64,000 nt of DNA. It comes from Gammaproteobacteria bacterium RIFCSPHIGHO2_12_FULL_39_24 (GTDB lineage: Bacteria > Pseudomonadota > Gammaproteobacteria > Coxiellales > Coxiellaceae). The stretch covers positions 53,403 through 117,402 of the forward strand of contig MGXZ01000005.1 of the NCBI GenBank assembly GCA_001802455.1. The letters are read 5' to 3'. Of the stretch, positions 1-7,663 are shown in pieces (within the stretch, counting starts at the first letter, position 1; the number at the start of each line of letters is the position of its first letter). The position numbers and the translations under genes are program-made. The notes under the pieces are model-generated. The model saw only the letters and a program-made list of their open reading frames with translations, had not been told where the DNA came from and did not search any database.

Positions 1-351
1 TGTGCGATGCCAACTGTCTTTCGCAGCCGTATCTTGCTCATCCAATTTTACAACAGCAGGATTAGTTTTACGTTCATGTGCAATCAACGCACGTGTCACA
101 CCGTGACGAATCGCACCGGCTTGTCCACTTTCGCCACCACCACTTACCGTGATCGTTAAATCAAATTGTTTTTCTGCTTTAACTGCAATTAACGGTTGGC
201 GAACAACCATGTGTGATGTTTCGCGGCCGAAATATTTTTCTAATGGTAATTCGTTAATAACGATATTACCTTTTCCAGGACGCAAAAAAACACGCGCACA
301 TGATTTTTTGCGACGACCCGTTCCATAAGATTGTTTTGACAACGCTGCCAT
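1..351 (-). CDS. rpsI: 30S ribosomal protein S9, 3' end outside window
   Basis: Small-subunit ribosomal protein S9. The frame starts at ATG 351 and stays open for 117 codons to the window edge, so the C-terminus is missing. The N-terminus ([20 protein letters not shown]) and the later segments [15 protein letters not shown] and RALI are typical of S9. It lies 16 bases downstream of rplM on the same strand, the usual rplM-rpsI operon. The missing end should carry the basic tail that reaches the P-site tRNA. Confidence 0.96.
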   Translation of the reverse strand, partial: MAALSKQSYGTGRRKKSCARVFLRPGKGNIVINELPLEKYFGRETSHMVVRQPLIAVKAEKQFDLTITVSGGGESGQAGAIRHGVTRALIAHERKTNPAVVKLDEQDTAAKDSWHRT

Positions 352-367
352 TCTATTTTGCCTTTTG

Positions 368-799
368 TTATAACGCTTCGATTGATTCAGGATTTTGTGC
401 GGCGTGCGGATGTGCTGCGCCTGCATAAATTTTCAATTTTCTAAACATGTCACGACCCAATGGTCCTTTTGGTAACATGCCTTTTACCGCAATCTCTAAC
501 ACACGTTCTGGTTGACGTGCCTGCATTTTTTCAAATGATTCTTCTTTCAATCCACCCGGATAATTGGAATGGTGATAATAAAATTTTTCTTTTGCTTTTT
601 TACCAGTCACTTTTAATTGATCTGCGTTCACAACAATATAACAATCACCCGCATCTGCATGTGGTGTATATTCTGGTTTGTTTTTACCGCGCAAACAAGC
701 TGCCAAACGGCTCGCTAATCGACCCACTGTTTTTCCGCTTGCATCGACAATAAACCATTTTCTGTGGATCTGAGCATTGGATGCCATATACGTTTTCAT
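368..799 (-). CDS. rplM: 50S ribosomal protein L13
   Basis: Large-subunit protein L13, which binds 23S rRNA early in assembly. It has 143 aa, the usual length. The motifs [40 protein letters not shown] and [15 protein letters not shown] are all present. The ATG at 799 has TGAGGAATA upstream on the coding strand, and the N-terminus (MKTYMA) matches the family start. It is the first gene of the rplM-rpsI operon. Confidence 0.98.
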   Translation of the reverse strand: MKTYMASNAQIHRKWFIVDASGKTVGRLASRLAACLRGKNKPEYTPHADAGDCYIVVNADQLKVTGKKAKEKFYYHHSNYPGGLKEESFEKMQARQPERVLEIAVKGMLPKGPLGRDMFRKLKIYAGAAHPHAAQNPESIEAL

Positions 800-1114
800 A
801 ACACATTATTCCTCACATTGAAGGACGAGAATCTTACAGGAGACGTTTTTAAAAAACAAGGTTAGTTATTCAGGTATTCGTGATCAGTTCGGGGCTCAAT
901 TTACTGGTAACAAATAACAGAGAACGAATAACTTCTACTTTACCCCATAAAAAACAGCACATTTTCACTTTCATTCCCACTTCAATACCCGTTTTTTTTC
1001 ATTTTTATCGAAAAAATGAGTGTTTTTGTTCGCATTTCAAAAAAACTGTGCTATGGTGATATCTGAACAGTTTCGCTAACTCGTTCTATTCTAAACAAAA
1101 AGAGGGAATTCAAA
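800..1114. other. Divergent intergenic region between rplM and the HU-like gene
   Basis: These 315 bases have no convincing gene and separate two divergent transcription units. From about 862 to 910 there are degenerate copies of a GTTATTC/GTGATCA heptamer and of its complement AATAAC, related to the arrays at 5521, 13521 and 32857. The right half is A/T-rich and holds the HU-like gene promoter (extended -10 at 1049-1057). Confidence 0.6.
1026..1057 (+). promoter_or_regulatory. Putative sigma70 promoter, extended -10 type, of the HU-like gene
   Basis: An extended -10 element TGCTATGGT lies at 1049-1057, with a weak -35-like TTGTTC at 1026-1031 (20-base spacing, too long for a standard core promoter). 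The same TGnTATGGT element precedes the two-TM protein gene at 60380-60388. The assignment is by motif only. Confidence 0.4.
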
Positions 1115-1531
1115 ATGCCTAAAGCAAAAAAAGCGAAAAAAGCAAAAGGCCGCACAACGGCTAAAAGAACAATGAAAGCAAAAACAACGGCAAAAACCGT
1201 TCGTAAAAATGCGACATTGAAAGTAACAAAACCCTTAAAAAAAGCACAATTATATTCACACTTGTCTGAATGTAACGGTCTTTCTCGCAAAGAAATTTCC
1301 GGTGTGTTCGAAGGATTGGGTGAAATAATGGAAAGCCATTTGAAAAAAGGTGGACCCGGCGAATTCACCGTTCCTGGCTTGATGAAATGTAAAGTCATTC
1401 GCAAACCAGCAACCAAAGCACGTAAAGGTATCAACCCTTTCACAGGTGAACCAACGATGTTTAAAGCAAAACCAGCTCGTAACGTCATCAAAGTACGTCC
1501 TTTGAAAGCACTGAAAGAAATGGTTAATTAA
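1115..1531 (+). CDS. HU-family histone-like DNA-binding protein with lysine-rich N-terminal tail
   Basis: A nucleoid-associated DNA-binding protein of 138 aa; canonical HU has about 90. Residues 1 to about 45 are a Lys/Arg/Thr/Ala tail resembling a histone H1 tail. Residues 46-138 are an HU fold: a helical dimer part (LYSHLSECNGLSRKEI), then GPGEFTVPGLMKCKV and the DNA-binding arm RKPATKARKGINPFTGEP, ending in ARNVIKVRPLKALKEMV. The ATG at 1115 follows AGAGGGA. The gene is monocistronic, with its own promoter and a strong terminator. HU proteins bend and compact DNA; the tail is inferred to add non-specific condensation. Confidence 0.9.
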   Translation: MPKAKKAKKAKGRTTAKRTMKAKTTAKTVRKNATLKVTKPLKKAQLYSHLSECNGLSRKEISGVFEGLGEIMESHLKKGGPGEFTVPGLMKCKVIRKPATKARKGINPFTGEPTMFKAKPARNVIKVRPLKALKEMVN

Positions 1532-1550
1532 TCTTAATCCATTCATTTCA

Positions 1551-1577
1551 AGGCCCCGTTTTTCGGGGCTTTTTTTT
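1551..1577 (+). terminator. Rho-independent terminator of the HU-like gene
   Basis: GC stem GCCCCG (1553-1558), loop TTTTT, CGGGGC (1564-1569), followed by eight T residues (1570-1577). It is 20 bases after the HU-like stop codon. Confidence 0.92.
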
Positions 1578-1671
1578 ATCTCACATTTTTATCTCAAATT
1601 TAATTTTACCTTAATGTTTCAGCGCTAAAATTACATAGAAATGTACTATACTACGTTAAAAAGAGAATGAT

Positions 1672-3657
1672 ATGCCACGAACATCAACACAATTGTCGGG
1701 TAAAACGGCAAATAGCATAACCACCCTCGCGGATGGAGAAAAAGCCGCTCGTCGGTATTTAATGTCTGATCTCAACACCGTCGCTAATAATCCTAATAAT
1801 CATGCCATAAATGCTCGAAGTATTGTTAAGGATTATGTGAGACAAGTAACTCTGAATCAAATAAAGACAACCTTTGCAGAAATTACAGGACAAATTGAGC
1901 AGTTGACTCTTAGCGACAGCGAGAAAACAGCACTTTTGGAGAAGGTTGGAAGCGACAACCCGACAACGCAACTGCAGGCTTACAACATGCTCATGTTCGA
2001 TCCCTCTCGGCAGTCTGCTACTGTTGAAGCAAACATCAAAGTACAGGATTCCCTACTAGATCACATACGCACAGTATGCTGGTATAACGCCGTCGTTGAA
2101 CTATTGAAACAATCTCCCAACGAACCACTTGAAGTCGCTCAAGTTGAAAAGCGATATCAACAAAATTTGCAAAAGGCTGTTGACGCCGCTCCTGAGTCAT
2201 TAAAACAGCAGCTGAAAACGGATGGTAAAAAAACACACAAGAAATTAGTAAAAAAATTGGCCAAGCTAGAAGCCATCGCTAATAAAATGGACGAGTCAAC
2301 CAATACGGCTATCACCAATGCCAAAGAACAACTCACTGCTTGCGAACATGGCCTGAATCGACTAGAGAAAACGATCGATGGGATTAAGAATGATATCGCT
2401 AAACCGACAACAGATAAAAAAACACAAGAGAAGCTAGCTAAAATATTAGATGACGCAGAAGAAAAACATCAAAAACTATCAACAGCTCATGATAATCTCA
2501 AAACTGCTTTTCAAGGACTGTGTAACGCTCCCGATCTGAACGACTCGATCGAAAATTGGCAAATCAATAGGCCGCTCGCATCAACTCGAGTTGAAACACT
2601 CAACGAATTAGCAAGTGCAGTAAACAAAGCTTATCCGTACGCTCCTCCGACCCAAGCCACAGCGCAAGTCATTCTCAACACGACTGGCAGAGATCCCAAA
2701 CACGGTATTGTTGACCGACAATATCTTAAAGATTCTATAGCTTCACCGCTAGGCGAATCCTACACACGTCTGGATAAAGAAATTGAAAAACTAAATGACT
2801 TGCTCGCCAAATTAGCGACCTTGCAAGAAAACATGGGAACATCTGATGCCGCTCACTACTACAAACCAAAGTATGAAGAGCTGCTTGAGGAGATTGCAGA
2901 ACAAAATAAAGTTATCAATAAAATGCTGCGTGATGGTGCAGCCAGAACGCTCTCGGAGGATGGGGCGGTTCGTGACAGGGATAATAACAATCATGATGCT
3001 CTGCAGAAATTATTTCTGCTCACCAGAGAACTTAGTTTTATCAACGAATCAATAGCGTATGCTCGCGGCAAACCGTTGTCCGAAGAAGACATGACACCCA
3101 CATTAGGTAGCAGCAACCCAGCTGAAACCGCAATGAAAGTAGCGCAACGCAGTAATCAACCTTGCTTTATGACCGAAACCGTCATGGTTGAGCGAGATTG
3201 GAACGCATCATTCGGACAGAGATTGCTCAAAGAGCTCGGATCAAAATATAAATATGAAACCAAACCCATCACTGATGGTCCCGCAAAAAGACAAGAAGCG
3301 GATGAATTTGTTAGGTTGTGGAAAAGTGGCGCTGGAAAAGAATACTGCTCGAAAATGGGTATCACGTACAAAGACACCAAAATAATTCCGGATAATTCTG
3401 GCGATGGTTATACCATTCAAAATCACACCAAAGAACAACATGACGCCTTTAAACGGTGGTGCGCGGAACATAAAGCGGAATTAAAAAGACAAAAGACGAC
3501 ACATACTTTGCCGGGGGAAATGGATCCGAATGTGGCCGCAGCAACACCAGCAACACCGCGATCGAATGTGTCAATTGGTGCGAATGGTCAACAACAACCA
3601 GCAGCAGCATCTCCAGCGGCAGCTACTACTACACCTACGTCTAATGCATCACGCTAG
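1672..3657 (+). CDS. Large coiled-coil protein of unknown function, candidate secreted effector
   Basis: I do not recognise this 661-aa protein. It has no signal peptide and no membrane segment. It is highly charged and mostly helical. Residues about 180-290 (KKTHKKLVKKLAKLEAIANKM onward) and 365-425 are heptad-rich coiled coils. A more globular part follows (about 480-600), then a low-complexity Ala/Thr/Pro/Ser tail (last about 45 residues). RBS-like AAGAGA (1661-1666) precedes ATG 1672, and TATACT (1647-1652) could be a -10. It is monocistronic and ends 4 bases into the convergent LPD7-like gene. Size and architecture resemble Dot/Icm-type effectors, which is inference only; a cytoskeletal or scaffold role is equally open. 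Confidence 0.75.
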   Translation: MPRTSTQLSGKTANSITTLADGEKAARRYLMSDLNTVANNPNNHAINARSIVKDYVRQVTLNQIKTTFAEITGQIEQLTLSDSEKTALLEKVGSDNPTTQLQAYNMLMFDPSRQSATVEANIKVQDSLLDHIRTVCWYNAVVELLKQSPNEPLEVAQVEKRYQQNLQKAVDAAPESLKQQLKTDGKKTHKKLVKKLAKLEAIANKMDESTNTAITNAKEQLTACEHGLNRLEKTIDGIKNDIAKPTTDKKTQEKLAKILDDAEEKHQKLSTAHDNLKTAFQGLCNAPDLNDSIENWQINRPLASTRVETLNELASAVNKAYPYAPPTQATAQVILNTTGRDPKHGIVDRQYLKDSIASPLGESYTRLDKEIEKLNDLLAKLATLQENMGTSDAAHYYKPKYEELLEEIAEQNKVINKMLRDGAARTLSEDGAVRDRDNNNHDALQKLFLLTRELSFINESIAYARGKPLSEEDMTPTLGSSNPAETAMKVAQRSNQPCFMTETVMVERDWNASFGQRLLKELGSKYKYETKPITDGPAKRQEADEFVRLWKSGAGKEYCSKMGITYKDTKIIPDNSGDGYTIQNHTKEQHDAFKRWCAEHKAELKRQKTTHTLPGEMDPNVAAATPATPRSNVSIGANGQQQPAAASPAAATTTPTSNASR

Positions 3658-4274
3658 CGTTTTTGTGATATGCCTTTCAGAGCAGACAACATTTCGTCGA
3701 TGGACTCGGATACAATCCGTCGACGTTTTTTTTCGGCTTCCGTGTCGGGAACAAAACCATCCGCTGAAATACCAATGCGACACGCTTCCACCCAAACCGC
3801 TTCTTGCATATCTGGATGGCCATCAACAATTTGTACTCCATCCCAACCCAATTCTTTGGCAAGTCGAACCATTTCTGCTGCGGAATCGAAAGCTTGTTTA
3901 ACGATCGTGCCTTTTTTAGGATTCACAACTCCACTACCACCTTCATCTTCATCTTCGTCAGAAGAAAAACGAAAAAAACCGCCGCCATATAAAAATTTCC
4001 CAGGCGATGTCGCCATCGCATCACCATAATTGATAATCGTCCAACCGGATTGTGCTGTGATTAATTCTGGTTTGTCGAACGGTTTGAATTTTCCGCTGCT
4101 CTCGACAATCTGCAAAAAAGACCATTTTTTGGCAAGATATAAAATATCGTCGTTGCTGACTTTGGAGATATCCACCTCGCCCAAGCCCAATCGTCGCAGC
4201 GTTTTTTGCCATTCGGCGTCTTTGATTTTCGCTTGTTCTTCAGGTGTTAAATCGTGTTCTGGATTTGTTGTCAT
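3654..4274 (-). CDS. LPD7-like domain protein
   Basis: A soluble 206-aa protein. The C-terminal half matches the pattern of the large polyvalent protein-associated domain LPD7: a GWTIINYGDAM strand motif, then AAEMVRLAKELGWDGVQI, and then WVEACRIGISADGFVPD. In known proteins this domain accompanies relaxases and polyvalent proteins of conjugative elements and phages. Here it stands alone, without relaxase or primase parts. An acidic run SSDEDEDEGGSG interrupts the domain before the helix and looks like a repeat insertion. The stop overlaps the 661-aa gene by 4 bases, tail to tail. Function is unknown; domain assignment is from memory of the family pattern. Confidence 0.7.
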   Translation of the reverse strand: MTTNPEHDLTPEEQAKIKDAEWQKTLRRLGLGEVDISKVSNDDILYLAKKWSFLQIVESSGKFKPFDKPELITAQSGWTIINYGDAMATSPGKFLYGGGFFRFSSDEDEDEGGSGVVNPKKGTIVKQAFDSAAEMVRLAKELGWDGVQIVDGHPDMQEAVWVEACRIGISADGFVPDTEAEKKRRRIVSESIDEMLSALKGISQKR

Positions 4275-4291
4275 AGTAATTTAGTATAACA

Positions 4292-5515
4292 CTAAATCCC
4301 CACCACGCCCGCATATAAACCAAACGATGCCGTCACAAACAAAATAATTCCAACCACCCATGCATAAAAACCCCGCAATCGATATTCTGTTGGTAATGTC
4401 TTGCACGCCAGTAAAAATAAAAATCCCAACACAATCGGCAGCAACAACGCATTCATCACTGTCACACCCACACTTAAATTCACTAAATTAATTCCCGACA
4501 TCACAATCAAAGCACCCACGATTAACGTCATTATATACGTTGTATAAAACCAAGGCGCTTCTTTTGGATGATGTTCGAGTGAGCGTTTAAATCCCGTGAC
4601 TTCACCCAATGTCCACGCTGCGGTTAACGACACCACAATCGCTGCAATTAATGCGGCGCCCGTCATGCCAATGGCAAATAAAATTTTTCCTGCGGTGTCA
4701 CCCAAAAAAGGAATTAACGCATGTGAAATTTGGTGCACAGTGGAAAGTGCTGCGCGTGGATCTTTTTTGCCAATCGTTGCAGCGACAGCCACTAAAACAG
4801 CGGCCATAATTAATTGTGTGATCACAGCCCCAATTGCCGTATCAATGCGCGCTGCTTTTAAATGCGAAATTTCTAGCTTTTTATCAATCACGGCGGATTG
4901 TTGATAAAACACCATCCACGGCATAATCACGGCCCCAATCGTCGCCGCCGTTAAAAATAAAAAATTTTTATTGGTGATTGGCACATCGCGAATGCTCGTT
5001 AACATTTCATGCAATGACGGATGCGCCATCCACGCCACCACAAAAAAAACAAATTCGAATAAACCAAAAAATAATGCGATGCGCTCCACTGAGCGATACG
5101 ATCCCGTTAATACCACCACACTTAAAAATACGACCACTAAAATCATCACGGCATAAGTGGGCACACCAAATAAATTTCCAACGCCGGCAAGACCACTGAA
5201 TTCACTGAGCATCGCACCAATGCAACTAATAATTAATGTTCCAACGGAAAGCCACGCGCAGATTTTTCCAAATTTATTTTTGATGAGTTCACCGTGACCT
5301 TTTTGAGTGACAATGCCTAACCGCACTGCTAATTCCTGCACGATAAATAAAATCGGCATCAAAATAAATTGCAACGCTAATAATTTATAGCCCCATAATG
5401 CGCCGCATTGCGCAGCGGTGATAATGCTGCCTGCATCGGTATCCGCTAACATCACGACTAGACCTGGGCCGACGACGAGCAGCATTAATGAAAAAAAGGA
5501 TAATTTTGAGCGCAT
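4292..5515 (-). CDS. Nramp-family divalent metal transporter with variant ion-binding motifs
   Basis: A 407-aa inner-membrane protein with about 11 helices and the Nramp fold. The TM1 motif, DPGN in classical MntH, is DTDAGS (residues 25-30), and the TM6 MPH motif is MPWM (198-201). The loop QKGHGELI after TM2 is kept. Classical Nramps import Mn2+ or Fe2+ with protons. The changed coordinating residues put this protein in an Nramp-related clade, so the metal is uncertain (Mg2+ is possible, by analogy with NRMT proteins). It is divergent from aroE across a heptamer repeat array. I give no gene symbol because mntH would overstate the case. Confidence 0.88.
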   Translation of the reverse strand: MRSKLSFFSLMLLVVGPGLVVMLADTDAGSIITAAQCGALWGYKLLALQFILMPILFIVQELAVRLGIVTQKGHGELIKNKFGKICAWLSVGTLIISCIGAMLSEFSGLAGVGNLFGVPTYAVMILVVVFLSVVVLTGSYRSVERIALFFGLFEFVFFVVAWMAHPSLHEMLTSIRDVPITNKNFLFLTAATIGAVIMPWMVFYQQSAVIDKKLEISHLKAARIDTAIGAVITQLIMAAVLVAVAATIGKKDPRAALSTVHQISHALIPFLGDTAGKILFAIGMTGAALIAAIVVSLTAAWTLGEVTGFKRSLEHHPKEAPWFYTTYIMTLIVGALIVMSGINLVNLSVGVTVMNALLLPIVLGFLFLLACKTLPTEYRLRGFYAWVVGIILFVTASFGLYAGVVGI

Positions 5516-5520
5516 GTTGA

Positions 5521-5555
5521 GTTATCCGTTATCAGTGATTAGTTATCGGGTATCA
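5521..5555. repeat. Tandem heptamer array (GTTATCN), five units
   Basis: Five consecutive 7-bp units: GTTATCC, GTTATCA, GTGATTA, GTTATCG, GGTATCA. The array fills the gap between the divergent Nramp and aroE genes. The same unit recurs at 13521, 32857 and 41840 and inside tkt at 31158. Confidence 0.8.
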
Positions 5556-5586
5556 TATCGCGTTTAAAAACCAACAGGGGAATTTT

Positions 5587-6360
5587 ATGTCGAAATACGC
5601 TGTGTTCGGAAATCCCATTTCGCACAGTTTGTCACCGCAATTGCATCAATTATTCGCGCAACAATTTAATATGACAATGGATTATCAAAAAATTTTAGTA
5701 CCACTTGATCAATTTAAAAATGCGGTTGATCATTTTCGTGCGCAAGGTGGTGTGGGTGCCAATATCACTTCACCCTTTAAAATACAGGCTTTTGAGTATG
5801 CAGATCAATTAACCAATCGCGCAAAAATATCCGGCACTGTGAATACGTTTATTTTTAAAAATAATGATTGTATTGGTGATAATACGGATGGCGTTGGATT
5901 CATTCGCGATCTTTATAAAAAAAATATATCGCTGGAGAATAAAAATATTTTATTACTCGGCGCAGGAGGGGCTGCGCGCAGCATTGTAGGTGAAATCATT
6001 CGAGAAAATCCGAAAAAAATGGGTATCCACAATCGCACGATAGAAAAAGCAAAAAAATTGGCTGAAGATTTTGGGTGTGAATGGGGGTGTGAGTGTGAGT
6101 GTGAGTGGGACGTAATTATCAATGCAACGACACAATTCACTGGCACTATAAAAAATTGCAGCGATGCTATTTTTTATGATTTAAATTATGGTGAGCGTCA
6201 CAAAACATTTTATGAATACGCCACATCGTTGGGTGCTACAAAAATTTATGGTGGTTTTGGCATGCTCGCTGAACAAGCGGCAGAAAGTTTTTTTCAGTGG
6301 TTTGGAGGAATGCCGAAAAATAATGCGATTGTGTGCGCTAGTGAAATAATACGCGCATGA
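5587..6360 (+). CDS. aroE: Shikimate dehydrogenase
   Basis: NADPH-dependent reduction of 3-dehydroshikimate to shikimate in the chorismate pathway. It has 257 aa. It shows the substrate motif NPISHSLSP (9-17), catalytic Lys65 in ITSPFK, NTDG (99-102) with catalytic Asp101, the nucleotide-binding GAGGAA (125-130), NRT (149-151) and the C-terminal GGFGMLAEQAAESF. An AGGGGAA-type RBS precedes ATG 5587. Odd: residues 163-174 (GCEWGCECECEW) are encoded by a hexamer repeat array and replace the usual sequence before the INAT strand. Catalytic residues are intact, so the enzyme is probably active. Confidence 0.95.
   Translation: MSKYAVFGNPISHSLSPQLHQLFAQQFNMTMDYQKILVPLDQFKNAVDHFRAQGGVGANITSPFKIQAFEYADQLTNRAKISGTVNTFIFKNNDCIGDNTDGVGFIRDLYKKNISLENKNILLLGAGGAARSIVGEIIRENPKKMGIHNRTIEKAKKLAEDFGCEWGCECECEWDVIINATTQFTGTIKNCSDAIFYDLNYGERHKTFYEYATSLGATKIYGGFGMLAEQAAESFFQWFGGMPKNNAIVCASEIIRA
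6075..6110. repeat. Hexamer repeat array inside aroE
   Basis: Six 6-bp units in frame: GTGTGA, ATGGGG, GTGTGA three times, GTGGGA. They are translated as alternating Cys-Glu/Trp codons. The unit is related to the GTGGGA repeats in polA (37581) and gspH (19371). Confidence 0.85.
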
Positions 6361-6457
6361 GTGCGAAGCACGGCATAAGCGGAACAAAAAGTTATCGCCC
6401 ACATCCCCGCTCGTTACACTCGCGGTTCTTTGTTGATTCACTGGTGCATACCAAGCA

Positions 6458-7576
6458 CTACTCAATCGCATTTTTTCGAACATAATAAGCCAATGCTGGA
6501 TCTAATACGCGATACTGTTTATTTTTATCGAGAAAAATCATGTCAAGTTTATGCAAATCCTCGATACATTTTTTAATTCCTGACGGCGCTAATCCTGCAC
6601 GCTTTGAAAATTCCTGCCCTTGCGGTTCGCTGATTGGTTGAAATGCTAACGCCGTAATTATTTTTTTTCGATTCAGCGTCAATCGACTTAAATCATCTGT
6701 TATCCAAACACCCTGTTGAATCACATACTCATCCCAACACTGCCTTACCTTATCTATTTTCGGCGCATCATCACCGCGCCATAATTTACGACACAATGCA
6801 TTAACATAGTAAGGATGATTTTCTGTTAGATGAATAATTTCAGAAAGTGAATCTTTATCCAATGGTTTTTTCCATCGCGCTACAGACACTTTATTTAAAA
6901 AAGGGATATAGCTAGTGGTTGCGATTCGATCAATCGTCATTAAATCGCAGAGATGATAAAGCGGCCTAGATTTATTGGTAAACATTTCATTAAGAAGATG
7001 GCGTTTGCTACCGCAAAAAATATAACTAACATGATTACTGCGTTCTACTGCATGACGAATAGCGGCTTCAACAGCGTGATTTTCTGTTAATTCACCAATT
7101 TGCTGAAACTCATCAAAAACAATCACACATGTTTTTTTTGTTTTTTCTGCAAACTGATCCAATGTTAATAATAATTCAGAAATACTTTTTTCAGTGGTTT
7201 GCCGTGTACTAATTTCTAATTTTTGTCCAAAAAAATTAAAGGTTAATTTGGGATTCAACGCAGTAATCACTTCAATTATTTTCTGAGAGGCTGATTTTTT
7301 TTTGGGTAAAAGCGCACTGATAATATGAGAAACGCCTTCGGAAATAGCTTTCAAAACCTCCATTTGCGTTAACACAAAGAAAAAATCAATGTTGATGCTG
7401 GGCGTATTAATTTCTTTTAAGGTTTGCGCAATCAGACTGGTTTTTCCATATCGTCTGGGCGCCATCAGAACGACATGCTCACGCTCAGCGATACTCTTTT
7501 TTAAAGCGCTTCTTTCAGTTTCACGATTACAAAAAACACCTTCTGTCGCAATGCCTTGCGGAAAAGATCGTCGCAT
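6458..7576 (-). CDS. AAA ATPase with C-terminal winged-helix (archaeal-ATPase-like family)
   Basis: A 372-aa P-loop ATPase with Walker [11 protein letters not shown] (39-48), Walker B VIVFDEFQQ (151-159), a sensor-like IFCGSKRHLL, and a C-terminal winged-helix-like part (TLNRKKIITALAF to the end). The order matches the archaeal ATPase_2 family. I chose ATG 7576 because GGGGGG lies 3-8 bases upstream; the frame stays open to 7627 through the dyad. It is a paralogue of 50465-51580 (shared [34 protein letters not shown]). The target is unknown. A dyad covers the region just upstream, consistent with self-regulation through the winged helix (inference). Confidence 0.85.
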   Translation of the reverse strand: MRRSFPQGIATEGVFCNRETERSALKKSIAEREHVVLMAPRRYGKTSLIAQTLKEINTPSINIDFFFVLTQMEVLKAISEGVSHIISALLPKKKSASQKIIEVITALNPKLTFNFFGQKLEISTRQTTEKSISELLLTLDQFAEKTKKTCVIVFDEFQQIGELTENHAVEAAIRHAVERSNHVSYIFCGSKRHLLNEMFTNKSRPLYHLCDLMTIDRIATTSYIPFLNKVSVARWKKPLDKDSLSEIIHLTENHPYYVNALCRKLWRGDDAPKIDKVRQCWDEYVIQQGVWITDDLSRLTLNRKKIITALAFQPISEPQGQEFSKRAGLAPSGIKKCIEDLHKLDMIFLDKNKQYRVLDPALAYYVRKNAIE

Positions 7577-7589
7577 ATACCCCCCGATC

Positions 7590-7636
7590 ATCATACTAAT
7601 GGTATCACACCAACGGTATGATACCATTAGTATGAT
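7590..7636. promoter_or_regulatory. 18-bp perfect inverted repeat upstream of the AAA ATPase gene
   Basis: The arms ATCATACTAATGGTATCA (7590-7607) and its exact reverse complement (7619-7636) are separated by 11 bases. The right arm also belongs to a second, smaller dyad, GGTATGATACC (7615-7625). It lies 14 bases upstream of the chosen start codon, in the promoter/leader. It could be an operator or an RNA hairpin. Confidence 0.8.
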
Positions 7637-7663
7637 AATAAAATCAAAGAGTTTCAGCGATTT

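Noticed and set aside
1051..1546. Long minus-strand frames over the HU-like gene
   Set aside because: They mirror the lysine-codon-rich HU gene and its promoter; no independent signal.
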